Source: Chrysophaeum taylorii
Lineage: Eukaryota; Sar; Pelagophyceae; Pelagomonadales; Pelagomonadaceae
Direction of reading: 5' to 3'
DNA: 64,000 nucleotides
Assembly: GCA_029834535.1 (NCBI GenBank)
Contig: JAQMWT010000002.1
Location: 62,001-126,000, forward strand
Shown: positions 51,403 through 61,894 of the stretch, in pieces
Layout of the letters: each line of letters opens with the position of its first letter
Numbering within the stretch: position 1 is the stretch's first letter
Notes under the pieces: generated by a model
What the model was told of the DNA's origin: nothing
What the model saw: the letters and a program-made list of their open reading frames with translations, nothing else
Database searches by the model: none
Position numbers and translations under genes: made by a program

Positions 51403-51657
51403 GGGTCGGATAAGAAAACGAGACTAGCCCGCGCCGCAACGACGGGTCCTACAACGCGTGGGCTTTTTCCTTTTTTTGCGTCAGGGGACGAAAGGATGCC
51501 GACTTCACTATGGGGACTAGTTCCATCGCGACGATCTCGCGGCGTGGCGGCACATACTGCTTGAGTACAAATGAACATAGCTCAGCGATCCGTTGAGTAT
51601 GTCTTAGTACAAACTGAAACATAGTTAACGGCTCGTACGAACTTTCTTATCCGACCC
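51403..51657. mobile_element. MITE-like element with TA target duplication (Tc1/mariner type)
   Basis: Perfect 15-bp terminal inverted repeats, GGGTCGGATAAGAAA at 51403-51417 and TTTCTTATCCGACCC at 51643-51657, are flanked on both sides by TA. The 255-bp interior has no ORF. Size, inverted ends and TA duplication fit a non-autonomous Tc1/mariner-type element. Confidence 0.6.
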
Positions 51658-51885
51658 TATTAATAATTGTCCGAGAAACCTACATTTGGGATTTTACAGC
51701 ATTGTAGGCTGAACGTCAATTAAGCGAAACGCGGCATGTATTGTTAGATTTAGGCGGAGGTTTGGGGGGAGTGTTAGGGGATACTGTGAATGACGTCATC
51801 CATCCTCGGACCCTAACGATACTGTTTGCTGGAAAGCGAATTCGTTTTCGTTGAATCGAATCCCAACGGACCTCGAAGCGCCGCG

Positions 51886-52614
51886 ATGTATCGTTCGCGA
51901 CCCATTCGTCGTCGGCAGGAGCATGGTTTGTCGCCGTTGGTGTTGATGCTTGGTGCGAAGATCTACCAGGAGTACGAGTCTCTGGAAATAAAGCCGCCCG
52001 TGACCTTTGGTCTGATTGGAATCCTCGTCGGACTCCATATCGCGCCGGCGTTTCGTAGTAGTCTGAACGAAGTTTGTTTGTCTGCGCGCGCCTATGACCT
52101 CCAGCGGGTCGTCATGTCGGCGCTCACGCACGCCGACGACGTCCACCTCTACTACAACGTTGGATCGTTTTTGGTGAAGGGGGTGCTGCTGGAGCAGCGG
52201 ATGGGCTCGGAAACGTTTTTCGCGTTCGTCGCGTTCTCGGTTTTTTCTTCGGCGGCCATTTATGTCGCATTGTCGTCCCTGTTGTACGACGCGGGGTGCG
52301 CCGTCGGGTTTTCGGCCGCTCTGTTCGCGATGAAGGTCGTGCTGAACCGGGACCACGGACCGGAGGACCGGGCGAGCGTCTGGGGCATCAGCGTCGCCGC
52401 GAGGCACGCGCACTGGCTCGAGATCGTGGTCGCGAGCTACGTCAATCCGCGCAGCAGTCTGCTGGGCCACGCGGCCGGGGCCCTTGCGGGCCTTTTGTGG
52501 CTCTCCCTCCCCGACATGAAAAAAGCGGCGCCCGGGGCCTTTCGTGGGGCGACGACGACGCCGCGGTACGCGTACGCGAGGGGCACCGCGCCGAGCGAGA
52601 GGGTGTTCATATGA
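51886..52614 (+). CDS. Rhomboid protease, RHBDD1 (RHBDL4)-type
   Basis: 242 residues from MYRSRPIRRRQ at 51886. Helices and blocks match the ER rhomboid RHBDD1: LMLGAKIYQEYESLEIKPPV then FGLIGILVGLHI, the L1-loop region RVVMSALTHADDVHLYYNVG, the catalytic serine in GCAVGFSAALFAMKV, HAHWLEIVVASYVNPRSSLL and the catalytic histidine in GHAAGALAGLLWL. Both catalytic residues are present. RHBDD1 is an ER protease in membrane-protein quality control. The C-terminal tail is short, and I see no ubiquitin-binding helix. No introns. Confidence 0.88.
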   Translation: MYRSRPIRRRQEHGLSPLVLMLGAKIYQEYESLEIKPPVTFGLIGILVGLHIAPAFRSSLNEVCLSARAYDLQRVVMSALTHADDVHLYYNVGSFLVKGVLLEQRMGSETFFAFVAFSVFSSAAIYVALSSLLYDAGCAVGFSAALFAMKVVLNRDHGPEDRASVWGISVAARHAHWLEIVVASYVNPRSSLLGHAAGALAGLLWLSLPDMKKAAPGAFRGATTTPRYAYARGTAPSERVFI

Positions 52615-52697
52615 TTGGATAGTCGTCGTCGTCGTCGGTCCACCAAAAAAAGAAGTTATTAATAACGAGAAAAAAAGAAGAATCAGAATAATAATAA

Positions 52698-54246
52698 TCA
52701 AAGGTAGAGGGAGGCCGCGGCGCGGTTGGTGGGGTGCTTTTTCTTGACCTCGCCGTACTGGTCGTTCCACTCGAGGACGCGGGTCATCTCGGGGCCGTGC
52801 TCGGCGACGGAGGATTTGAGTTTGGCGATGGCCGCGTCGAAGTCGGCAGTGGTGACGGGGCGGAGGGGGTTGAGGGTGACAAAGGGTCCGGAAGCATCCT
52901 GGTCAAATTTAGCGGCCTGGGCGTTGGCGACGCGCACGACGGCCTCGCGGCAGACCTCCTTGACGTCCGAGCCCGAGTAGCCATCGAGCTTGAGGGCGAT
53001 TTTCGTGAGGTTGACGTCGGGAGCGAGGCGGTTGTCGCGCAGGGTGACCGAGAGGATCTGGGCTCGGGTGTGGAGGTCCGGAAGATCGACGAGAATGCGC
53101 CTCGGCATGCGACGAAGTACGGCCTCGTCGAGGTCGTAGGGGCGGTTCGTCGAACCAATCACTACAACGCGGTCCGCGGTGGTCCTGAGGCCGTCCCACT
53201 CCTGCATGAGGGTGGTCTTGACGGAAGTGAGGGTGCCGTGGGAAGTGTCGTCGCCCCCCTCGCGCGACGACAGCAAAGAGTCGATCTCGTCGAGGAAGAC
53301 GACGCAGGGCGCGAGACGGCGCGCGAGCGAAAATACAGCCTTGGCGTTCTTTTCGGACTCGCCGAGCCACTTGTTCTCGATGGCCGAGGCGTCGATCGAC
53401 AGGAACGAGGCGCCGCCCTCGGTCGCGACGGCCTTTGCCAGCATAGTTTTGCCCGTGCCGGGCGGACCGAAGAGCAGGACTCCCTTGACAGCCTCGGCGG
53501 CGACGCCTTCGGCGTAGAGATGGGGGTACTTGAGGGGGTAGGTTATGGCCTCCCGGAGGGCGCGCTTGGCGTCCTCTAAACCGCCGATCGACGCGTACGA
53601 CACCGAGACGTCGCGCGGCGAGACGACGTGCGCGGCGAGCGCGCGCTCGTGCTTGTCTTGCGCCGCCTGCGCCGCCTTCTGCTTGTCGTCCGTTTCGGCA
53701 GGCTTGTCGACGAGGGCCGCCGCGACGCTCGCGGCCTCCAGCCGGAGGTCGTCGACGCGCCCCCCCGCCGCGACCATGCGACACAGCTGGATTTTGAGGG
53801 CGTCCAAAGTGACCCTCTTGGCGTCGTCCTCGCGCAGTTCGCGAGCGGCGGCCAGCTGGTCGACGATCCTCGCGAGGGCGTCGGGCGGGTCGAGCCCGGC
53901 CCCCCGCATCGCCTGGAGGAGTAGAGCCGCGTTCCGCCGGCTCCGGACCTTGCGCTCCTCCTCGGAGGCCCATCGCGCCCAGTCGGCCCGCGCGTCGGCG
54001 CCCGCCGGCTCGTCGATCACAAGCTCGTCCAGCACCGCGACGAGCTGCTCGGCTTCCTGGCTCGAGACTTCCTCGGCGTGAGGCGGCTGCTGCCCGGCCC
54101 GCGACATCCACTGCATCAGCGACGCCGGAATCCCCTCGCCCGTCGTCGTCGACGTTGCCTTGTGGTCCTTCGGCAAGACCTCGCGCAGCTTGGAGGAGGA
54201 GGAGGAGGACGACGACGACGACTTCTTGTCCTGCTGCTGCTGCTGC

Positions 54247-54290
<44 letters not shown>

Positions 54291-55307
54291 CTGCGGCTGC
54301 TGAAGGGAGAGCGCGACGTGGACCTTGACCTGGGGGTCCTTGAGCATGGGCGCCCAGGATTCGGCGAGGGCCTTGAGCATCGACTCGTCCCCGAGGGCCT
54401 CGCCGAGGGCCTCGAGGTAGTCGCGCGACGGATGATTATCGGCAGAAGCTCGCCTCGCCTGCGCGGCCACGCGCGTCGCGAGCTCCTTGAGGGCGCGCTC
54501 GAACATCCCCGAAACGTCCGAGTCATCCTCCTCGTCGTCGTGGGGCTCCTCGTAGACCCCAGCGGGAGCCGCCACCGACTTGCGGCGCGCGGTCGCGAAC
54601 AAGTACACGGCCCTGCTCGCGTCGTCGACGACCGCGTCTCGCATCACCGCGGCCGCCCGACGCGACTTGAGCACGCAGTCGTCGCGGATCCACACCACCA
54701 CCGGCTCCTCGCTCGCGACGCGGCACAGCGCGGCTACGGCCTCCTCCTTGCTTATGGGCTTGTGGATCTGGGCCTCGCGACGAACCTTCCTCAGCTTCTG
54801 TTCGTCGACCGCAACAAACTTTACCCCTAAAGCGCGCGCGACCGCGTACGCGAGCGCCTCCTGCACGGCATGCGGCGCCTTGGCGGTCAGCCGCGCGCCC
54901 CGCGACACGCGCGGCAGCGTCGTCAGGTGCGGCAGCAGCGTTTCGCGGTGGAAAGCGAGAATCGCGGTTCCTAACAGTCGCGCGCACGTCGCCGGGCTCA
55001 GCAGCTTGCTCGCCGTCTTCGCCCCCCCCACGTGCGCCGCCAGCTCCTCGCGGAACCGCTCGTACGACGGGTGCCGCGGCGCCCGCGTTTCCACGCGCGA
55101 CCGCCACAACGCCTCCAGCGCGAGCCGCGCCGGCGCCTCTGCCTGCTCCTCCTCGTCCTCGTCCTCGATCCACGTCTCCCGCAGCACGCAGTCCTCGTCC
55201 TCCTCGTCGTACTCGGACGACCCCCCGCGCACCATCACCGTTCTCGGGGGGCGGAACGCGCACGCGACACCCGCCAGCAGCCCCACCGCCACCGCCCATC
55301 GCGCCAT
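52698..55307 (-). CDS. Plastid-targeted double-AAA ATPase of the Msp1/ATAD1-DAA1 group with poly-Gln tract
   Basis: 869 residues from the ATG at 55307. MARWAVAVGLLAGVACAFRP is a signal peptide with an ASAFAP-type site (ACAFRPP), so plastid import is expected. Residues about 85-255 look like a degenerate AAA domain (APHAVQEALAYAVARALGV, PVVVWIRDD) as in plant DAA1-type proteins. A run of about 21 Gln and a Ser run follow (360-390), then the active AAA module: ISYPLKYP-like lead-in, Walker A LFGPPGTGKTMLAKAVATE, pore loop ENKWLGESEKN, Walker B CVVFLDEIDSLL, sensor 1 IGSTNRPYDL and arginine finger LRRMPRRI. Msp1/ATAD1 proteins extract mislocalised membrane proteins. A plastid-envelope version is inferred. 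Confidence 0.85.
54232..54291 (-). repeat. CAG/CAA repeat encoding poly-Gln in the AAA ATPase
   Basis: Mixed CAG and CAA codons (read on the minus strand) form the Gln tract of the AAA protein, followed by a Ser tract. Codon mixing suggests a stable rather than freshly expanded repeat. Confidence 0.85.
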
Positions 55308-56197
55308 CTGTCTAGACTCGGTCGCGAACGAACAGTAGTAGTTGCCCTTTCTTTCTTCTTCTTCTTCTTCTTCTTCTTCAAGCGTCCGTTGGGAACCTTC
55401 CTATCTTCCTTCGGGAAGAATTTTTGAGAATCATGGCAACCCCTAGATTTAATTCATTACCCCTAATAAGACCTTCTCCCATACCACTGAAATTTTCTCC
55501 CTTATGACCACCACCTTGTTTATCTCCCTTACCCTTTTTAAATTTACTCCGAACCACACTCAACTTCTGCATCCTCGCCTCTTCACACAATCTTGAGAGG
55601 GTTTTGGGCTAAAATTGATATCGAGAGGTCGAGGGCGCGTCGATCGGCGCCCTCGCCTTCGGCAATAGTGACGCTGAACAGATTCTACAGACAAACGTAC
55701 TTTTTAGTCCTAGTCTTGATGCGTGCTATCGACGCATCCTGCGCAGGCGGGGTCGCCCTTCGAGGCGCCTTTAACCCTCCTTGCTCGCCGAACCAAAAGG
55801 TGGGGGTAGGAATGCCGGTCCTGGCGTGTGCGAGTGCCCCTGTGCTTCCCCATCATAGTGAAACGTAAACATCTGGGGCGAGTCAAGCAAGTATGCGAGA
55901 CGGTGGGGACCCAGCAGACGACGACGCCATCTGCCGAAGATGAACATCTGCGTCGGAGATGAACATCCGGTCCTGGTAAGTGAGAGCGCCCAGATGTGGG
56001 GGGTCTAGTGTGTGTGCTAGACGATGGGGCTCCAGCAGTTGGCCGACGGCAACTGCTTCGCAGACACTCACGCACTCCTTGCGGCGCAGCGGTGGGGCGG
56101 ATGAGGCGAGTGCCCAGGGGTATATATACCCCTGTGCGAACAGTTAGTCACCTTAACACTAAACCCTCTCTAAAATCTGTGGTACGTTGTTGCGTGC
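55308..56197. other. Intergenic and repeat-flank region with a 20-bp palindromic TATA
   Basis: A (CTT)n run lies at 55350-55378. Two related segments near 55895-55960 and 56010-56075 look like an internal duplication (GAGACGGTGGGG versus TAGACGATGGGG). At 56115-56134 stands the perfect palindrome CAGGGGTATATATACCCCTG, about 65 bp before the dispersed repeat, where it could act as a TATA element. A short ORF near 56023-56103 is discussed under rejected items. No gene accepted. Confidence 0.4.
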
Positions 56198-56380
56198 CGT
56201 CCAGAGTCTGTTGCTCAAATCGAAGTAGCTCTGTTCCTCGTTGCCAGTGCGAAGGCTTCCTGGGATCTATCTAATTTTCCTGTGAAGTGTATTAGCACGT
56301 GACATGCGGCATGGTCTAATCACACCTAAGACCGCACGCGGTCTCTACCATGTACCCGGAGAGGGTCAAATCTCTCCAAT
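56198..56380 (+). repeat. Dispersed repeat with tRNA-like segment, copy 2 (copy 1 at 14876-15085)
   Basis: Aligns with 14876-15085 in the same orientation. It contains TGGTCTAATCACACC (A-box-like), the hairpin AGACC-GCACGC-GGTCT and GGGTCAAATCT (B-box-like). The palindromic TATA at 56115-56134 and the ...GTGACA before the tRNA-like part would also fit the end of a solo LTR. Confidence 0.5.
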
Positions 56381-56500
56381 CTTAAAAGCCGATCACGAAT
56401 ACGAGCTCTAGTCTTCTCGTTTGAATACCGCAGGACCGGCTGTGACGCTTCTCCAACCTTTAGCGGTTTCGTCTCCTCTTCCTCTTCCCACCCTGACTTA

Positions 56501-59238
56501 CTACGCGTAATCGCCACCGCAATCGCCACCGTAGTACTCGCCTCCACCATCATAGACGTAATCGCCGCAGCTGTCACCATAGTCCCCGCCATCCCCGTAG
56601 TCACCACCGTCGTCTTCGTGCTCGTCTTCGTCCTCCTCGTCGTCCGTCTGCTCCTCGCCGTCGTCTTTGTCGTCCTCATCCTTGTCCGTCTCCCGAGAAT
56701 CCTCGTCTCCGTCATCCCCGTTGTCATCGTTCTCGCGGTCATCGTCTTTGCTATCCCTGTCGCAACCATCGTCGTCGTTTTCCTTTTCGTTGTCCTCGAG
56801 ATTGTCCAGGAAGTCGAAATCTTCGCCCTCGTCAAGCATATAATCCGCTTCGTCCTTGTCGTCTGGCGTATTTCGATAACCTCGATCAGGGTCGGGTCTT
56901 TCACGCACCAGACGGTGTTCTGCGAGAAGTTGGAGTCGACGGCGCGGATCGAAGGACTGCTGCCTGACGAGGCCAGGCGCCGTGGCGAATTTGACGCGAC
57001 GCGCGTGGACCTTGGTGCGGACGACGCCATACGCGGGAGCGGTCTCGGACTCGCTGGCAGTCTCGCGCGAGCTCTCGGACGGCCGGACGAGGTATGTTCC
57101 GAAGCCGAGGGCGCCGGCTAGCTGCTGCCCGCGGAAGCCGTACTGCTCGATGCGATTCGCGTTCTCCCGGGTCGTCCAACGCTCGAAGATGTACCTCGAG
57201 GCCTCATAGACGAGTCGCCTCGGGCTTTTCCCCGGCGACCCGATGCGCCGGCCGTGATTTCGCGGGCGCTGGGTTCCGACGCGGGTGCTTCGCGTCGGCG
57301 AGGACGCTGTGCCGCATTGCCTTGTCCTCTTGCTGTCCCTCGACGTCTCGCTCTCGCGCGGCGCCGAGACCGAACTCCTCTAGAACGAGCCTCGTCCTTC
57401 CGCCGGTTGACTGCAGCAAGCTGGCGGTGGTAGTCGGCGCATCGCGAGTCGAGCGCGACGGCCGCGCCGCGTCGTCGAGCTGGTTTCGCGCCAGCAATCG
57501 CGCCTCCGTAGTCCGGAGCTGAGTCGTCGATCTCAGCCACTCTCTCGATTTCGGCGCCCGCGAGGTCGCCGCTTGCCCGGAGCGCCCGGTGAAGAAGGAC
57601 AACTACCTGTGAGGCGACCGCGCGCGCGTCGGGAGGGCTCGACATCGCCAGTAGTGACTGACTCCAGTTGTGATTGGGCCGCGTCGCAACTCCGGAGCTC
57701 GTCGAAGAACGCCCACCGCGCGGCTCGGCCGAAGCGTTTGGCAGGGTCAATGCTCGAGCGGCTTGCTCGAGCTCACCGTTTCCGTAGAGAATCCAACCTG
57801 CGCGACAACGCGCGAAGAGCTGGATATTGTGGCCGTCGTCCTCGTCTTCGTCGTCTCCAGCGCTCGTGTCCCGCAGCACCGCGATTGCTGCCTCGTATTC
57901 GACGAGCGCGTCGTCGACGACGCCGGCGTCTTCGTCGACGAGCTCGACGCCGCGGCGATTGTGGAGCGTCACCAGTTGCGAGCGCCACGTGGCGTCATCT
58001 CGCAGTTCGAGGGCGGCGCTCAGCTCGACGATGGCGCGCCGGTGGTTGGCGAGCTCGACGAGGGCGCGGACGAGGCAATACCGCGTGTCGGTAAAGGTCG
58101 CCGCGCAACGCCGCCGAGGCCGTCAGTTCCTCGACTGCCTCGGGAGCTCCGCGGCGGATCGTCGCCGCGCGCGAGGCGAAGGCGCCGTCCCCGACGTCGT
58201 CGTCGCCGGGGCCCCGCGAGTGGGCGCGAGCACTCACTCTCCCAGCCCTCGCGGAGCTCGAGAAGACCTCGGACGGGTACAGCTGCGGCAGTTCCGAGAG
58301 CGGCGCGTCTTTGGCCGCTTGCTCGAGCGTCGCGTCTTTGGCCGCTTGCTCGAGCGTCGCGGCCGACCGAGGGTGGCGAGTGCCGCGCGAGGCGCGCGCC
58401 GTAGGCCGACGAGTTAGTTCTGCCGAGCTGAATCTCGTTCGCCAGGCCGGCCGGACCGCTGCCAAACGGAGGCAAGAAACGGCACGCGCGTCGTCTCGGC
58501 GTCCGCGTACTCTTCGGCGTCGTAGCGAATCGTCGCGGCGAGAGCCACGCAACCGAGGTCGACGGACGCACTCTTCGCGAACCGTCTCGGCGCCTTCTCT
58601 TTCTCTTGCCCCGGGCGCGGTACCGAAGCGTAGAGATCTGCGGCGAAGGCCTCGTCGACAGGAGACTCGTGCTTGAGTGCTGCCTTGGCCTCGAGCTTGG
58701 TGGACGTCGTGGCAGTCCGTAGGCACAGCTCCGAGTACCCGACGACGCGCTTCTGCACCAAGTTCTTCGACGCGGCCAGCTCGATCGCCTTTACGTCGTA
58801 CGCGGGTCGCGACCAAGAATCTCCGCGTACACCAATCAAAAACTCCTTCATCTTCTTCTTCGACACGTTCGCCTCGACCATCCGACGCTCTCCTCCATTA
58901 TTATTTTGCTGTCCTCCTGCTGCTTCGACTTGCTCTTCCCGCCGATCGCCTTCACGAGGTCGAAGAAGTCCTCGCTCGGGCGAGACGACCCGCTCGTCGC
59001 CGTGCTTCTCGCTATTCGCTCTGCTGCTTGCTCCTCGAGCTCGAAAACCGCGGCGTTGAGCGCGATGCTGCGGCGCGCGACGGCCGTGCTTGCTGCACGA
59101 CATGATCGTCGATGAGCCGGGAAAAATTGAAGAGCTGGTTCCGAGCTTCGCGTCGATCCTCGAGCTCGCGGTCGAGCACCGCGCGACTCCCGTCGGATTC
59201 ACCGGGCGCAGCTCCGGGTGTTGCGGGTGCTCGCGCAT
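56501..59238 (-). pseudogene. TPR plus ADP-ribosyltransferase-like gene with several frame changes
   Basis: Coding quality is continuous on the minus strand but the frame changes at least four times without GT-AG introns, so this is a pseudogene or carries sequence errors. N-terminal part: VKAIELAASKNLVQKRVVGY and RYDAEEYADAETTRVPFL. Middle: duplicated ATLEQAAKDATLEQAAKD, then helical TPR-like repeats (YCLVRALVELANHRRAIVEL, EYEAAIAVLRD, RAGWILYGNGELEQAARAL). C-terminal part, open from about 57250 to the stop at 56503-56501: YEASRYIFERWTTRENANRI, EQYGFRGQQLAGALGFGTYL and VKFATAPGL, whose GF...LGxGTYL order resembles small ADP-ribosyltransferase domains. An acidic Asp/Glu/Gly-Tyr tail closes it. 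Frame changes lie near 58490, 58360, 58120 and between 57500 and 57250. Confidence 0.45.
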
Positions 59239-59490
59239 TTTTGGGTCGCGCGGACCAGCGCGCGAGCGAGGGCATGTACGAGGTGTTGTCGGACGCGATG
59301 CGTCGCGCGGACGCGGGGATCAACGCGGGGTACGCGATAGTTTACGAACGCGCGGTCGCGACGAACGATCTACCCGAACGCGACGCTGCTCGACGAGCCG
59401 GCGAAATAGAACAACAACCTCGAGTACCGGGACTGACGCACATCGTCGAGCAACACCCAAAGTACGCCGCGCCAGCACCGTGATCGAATA
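59239..59490. other. Ambiguous stretch between the disrupted TPR gene and the next plus-strand fragments
   Basis: Both strands show broken open stretches, for example plus-strand MYEVLSDAMRRADAGINAGY near 59273. I could not decide which is real. Confidence 0.25.
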
Positions 59491-59628
59491 ATGTCTCGAA
59501 GAAGACGCGGTCGATACGCCCGAGTGTTCGATTCGCCGTACCGCGCGATCAACCCCGTAAACGTCGAGTTTATCGCGACCGAGCTGATCATCCAGAGTCT
59601 CGAATCGTCGACCGACGAATTTTATTAA
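59491..59628 (+). CDS. Possible 45-residue ORF or last exon, unrecognised
   Basis: ATG at 59491 and TAA at 59626-59628. The product, starting MSRRRRGRYARVFDSPYRAI and ending SLESSTDEFY, has balanced, protein-like composition. It may be the C-terminal piece of a longer broken gene. Confidence 0.25.
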   Translation: MSRRRRGRYARVFDSPYRAINPVNVEFIATELIIQSLESSTDEFY

Positions 59629-59639
59629 GGTCGGCCCTC

Positions 59640-60240
59640 GTGAGGAGTCGCCTCTGCGCCGCCGCCGAGACGGTCGTCAAAGTCCTCGAACCCGCGACCT
59701 CGCGCGGCCCGTCTGTCGCACAATTTCGTTGCCTCGTTGGCCGAGACCGAGGACGACGGTCTCCGGGCCTCGGCGGTCGACGAGTTCAACTCGATGCCAT
59801 CGTGTGGGAGTCGGTGCCCGAGTCGTTGTTGCTGCACATCCTCGCGTGGCGAGTACGGTTCGCTCTCTGTACGCCCGACGAGGCGGCTTTGCTTTGCGCC
59901 GACGACGCGAGGCTCCGGGGATCCACAAAAACCCGAAGTCTTCTGCTGGCGGCGCGCTGGGGCTCGTGCCGCCAGGAACGCGCCGCCGACGTCGCTCCCA
60001 ACGTATGTATCCCAGCCGACTCTCGACTTTGTGTCGACCCGCCTGGCCGCCCTCGGGATGCACCCCGTCGACGCCATACCCACCAGCAGCGAGCTCATTC
60101 TCGTCACCACGCATCTCGCCTCCGGCACCCAGTGCCCCGCCCACGCCAACCTTGTCCCCCAGGCCCGCAAGGTGGCCCTCAAGCTCCGGTCGATGAATCT
60201 TCAGGCAACCTTTACGGGACGTTCTCGCCATTTCCTCTAA
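59640..60240 (+). CDS. Weakly supported plus-strand gene, possibly F-box-like
   Basis: One frame near 59790-59990 reads VWESVPESLLLHILAW and AALLCADDARLRG, which recalls an F-box (P..LL..IL....). The neighbouring frame from about 59995 to the stop at 60240 reads TLDFVSTRLAALGMHPVDAI and KVALKLRSMNLQATFTGRSR. The two frames do not join through a GT-AG intron I can see, so the gene is broken or mis-sequenced, or one part is a shadow. The stop lies 10 bp from that of the convergent EDR2-like gene. Confidence 0.35.
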
Positions 60241-60250
60241 CTACGAACTA

Positions 60251-61804
60251 TCACGTCACCGAAGGGGGCTGGAGGGTTTTGAAGCGGTCGGCGAGGCGGA
60301 GCTTGGAGAAGGTGATCGCGCCGAGGAGGGTTTCGGGGAGCTCGTCGGCCGCGCGCCCCTCGAGCGTAAAGCCGACGTCGCATTCGAGGGCCCCGAGCTT
60401 GCCGATCATGATGTAGACGGCGGCGCGGCCCATGTAGGAAAAGGATTCGCCCACGTTTATAGCCACTTCGGCGTAGTTCGCCGCTACGTGGACCTTGGAT
60501 ATGCCCTTGCGCGCGCGCGAAAAGCCGCTCGGGTTCTCGGCCATGAGGACCGGCTTGCCGTTCCACTTTTGGAGGAGTCGGGGAACGTCCTTGTTCGGCT
60601 CGTCGTCCGAGGATCCCCGGCAAAAAAAAACGCCCTTCAACCGACTGTTCGTGGCGGGGTCCTCGTTGCACGACTCCAACCACCTTTCGAAGAGCCGGAC
60701 GGCCGGCGACGCGGCGGTTTCGGACACCAGCTTAAAGACGACGACGATCGTCCAGCAGGGGTTCCCCGGCCACCATCCGCGCATCGAGGGCGCTTCGGTC
60801 GGGACGCTCATGTTAAACACGAGGAACCGCGGCAACGTCGACGACGACGATTCCTCGTTGTGGTCGGAGGGAAGGAGCTCGGGTCTCGACTCGACGACGC
60901 GCGCCATGCTCCCGCCGCGCGACTGAAATATGTGAACGGCCTCGGGCTCGTAGAGCGCGGGCCCCGAGGGTGCCTTGGCGCGGTCCTGGAGGTACTTTGC
61001 CCCGCGGAGCGAAAACCGCTCCGAGGCCACGGGAGACCACGAGTTTGACCCCGCGCCGCTCGGGACCTCCCAGTGTGGCACGGTCGTCGTCTTCTTCTTC
61101 CGAATAAGAGGAGACTTGTTGGAAACGTCGTCGTCGTCGTCGTCGTCCTGTTCGAGCTTGGGGGCCTTGATGATTTCGCCCGTGGCGAGGCCGATGGCCG
61201 TCGCGGCCACTCCGTGGACACGCCGCCGGAGAGCGAGGGCCTGGAAGGCGAGAGCTGCGACGAGGAGCACTCGGCTCGCGTCGAAGGCGCAAGCAGCCGT
61301 CGACACCATCGCCAGCACCGCCCACTGGACCTCCGACATGGCTTCTCCCAGGGCCTCGCGGACCAAAGGCAGGTACAGGGCCCTCACGTTATCGTCGCGA
61401 AAGACGACTGCCTCTTGGGGGTCGTCGACGAACTCGTCCTTGGGAGGTTCTTCGTCCTCCTCTTCCAAATCCTCCTCTTCCTCCTCCTCCTCCTCCTCCT
61501 CCTCGACAGCCGAGGAATACCCGTCGGTGCGCCGGCGGCGCCTGTGCCGCAACTGCTGGAACTTGCGCCGCGCCGCTCTGCCGCGATTCAGCTGCCTCTT
61601 GACGGCCCTCTCAAGCCGCTCGTAACGACGCCCCGGGACGGCCTCGTCGTCAGAGTCGGGCGACCGCGGCGACCGTAATTTCCTCTGCTTGAGCTTGTCG
61701 ACGTGCCGCCGCAATATCACCTTGAGACCCTTCGTCCCCGCCGTCGTCGGGCTGGTCGCATCCTCGGCGGCCTCCATCACCATCATCGAACTCCTTTGCC
61801 TCAT
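60251..61804 (-). CDS. EDR2-type (DUF1336) lipid-binding protein
   Basis: 517 residues from the ATG at 61804. A basic, then acidic N-terminus (Arg-rich 65-95, Glu run 100-120) precedes two hydrophobic segments (VQWAVLAMVSTAACAF and VLLVAALAFQALAL, about 160-190). The C-terminal 250 residues match the EDR2_C domain: YLQDRAKAPSGPALYEPEAV, FLVFNMSVPTEAPSMRG, the closing VHVAANYAEVAINVG and RAADELPETLLGAI. In plants this domain accompanies PH and START domains and binds phosphoinositides or modulates defence. Here only the EDR2_C part is present, with a likely hairpin membrane anchor instead. Confidence 0.82.
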   Translation of the reverse strand: MRQRSSMMVMEAAEDATSPTTAGTKGLKVILRRHVDKLKQRKLRSPRSPDSDDEAVPGRRYERLERAVKRQLNRGRAARRKFQQLRHRRRRRTDGYSSAVEEEEEEEEEEEDLEEEDEEPPKDEFVDDPQEAVVFRDDNVRALYLPLVREALGEAMSEVQWAVLAMVSTAACAFDASRVLLVAALAFQALALRRRVHGVAATAIGLATGEIIKAPKLEQDDDDDDDVSNKSPLIRKKKTTTVPHWEVPSGAGSNSWSPVASERFSLRGAKYLQDRAKAPSGPALYEPEAVHIFQSRGGSMARVVESRPELLPSDHNEESSSSTLPRFLVFNMSVPTEAPSMRGWWPGNPCWTIVVVFKLVSETAASPAVRLFERWLESCNEDPATNSRLKGVFFCRGSSDDEPNKDVPRLLQKWNGKPVLMAENPSGFSRARKGISKVHVAANYAEVAINVGESFSYMGRAAVYIMIGKLGALECDVGFTLEGRAADELPETLLGAITFSKLRLADRFKTLQPPSVT

Positions 61805-61894
61805 CTTTCTTTCTTACTTTCTTTCCAACACGGCGTTAGTAGTATCCTACGGTGAGTATCCGGATCCGACACGGATACCCCCCGTATAATAATA
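61805..61894. promoter_or_regulatory. Upstream region of the EDR2-like gene
   Basis: Contains GTATCCGGATCCGACACGGA (61855-61874) with GTATCC and GGATAC facing each other. Otherwise unremarkable. Confidence 0.25.

Noticed and set aside
53545-55427. Plus-strand ORFs opposite the AAA ATPase, including a poly-Leu one over the Gln tract
   Set aside because: Complement of GC-rich coding sequence. The minus strand carries complete Walker A/B and sensor motifs.
56023-56103. Short ORF with LADGNCFADTHALL, resembling the DGNC active-site start of OTU proteases
   Set aside because: Only 26 codons and no following OTU blocks. It overlaps a local duplication, so the resemblance is not enough to call a gene.
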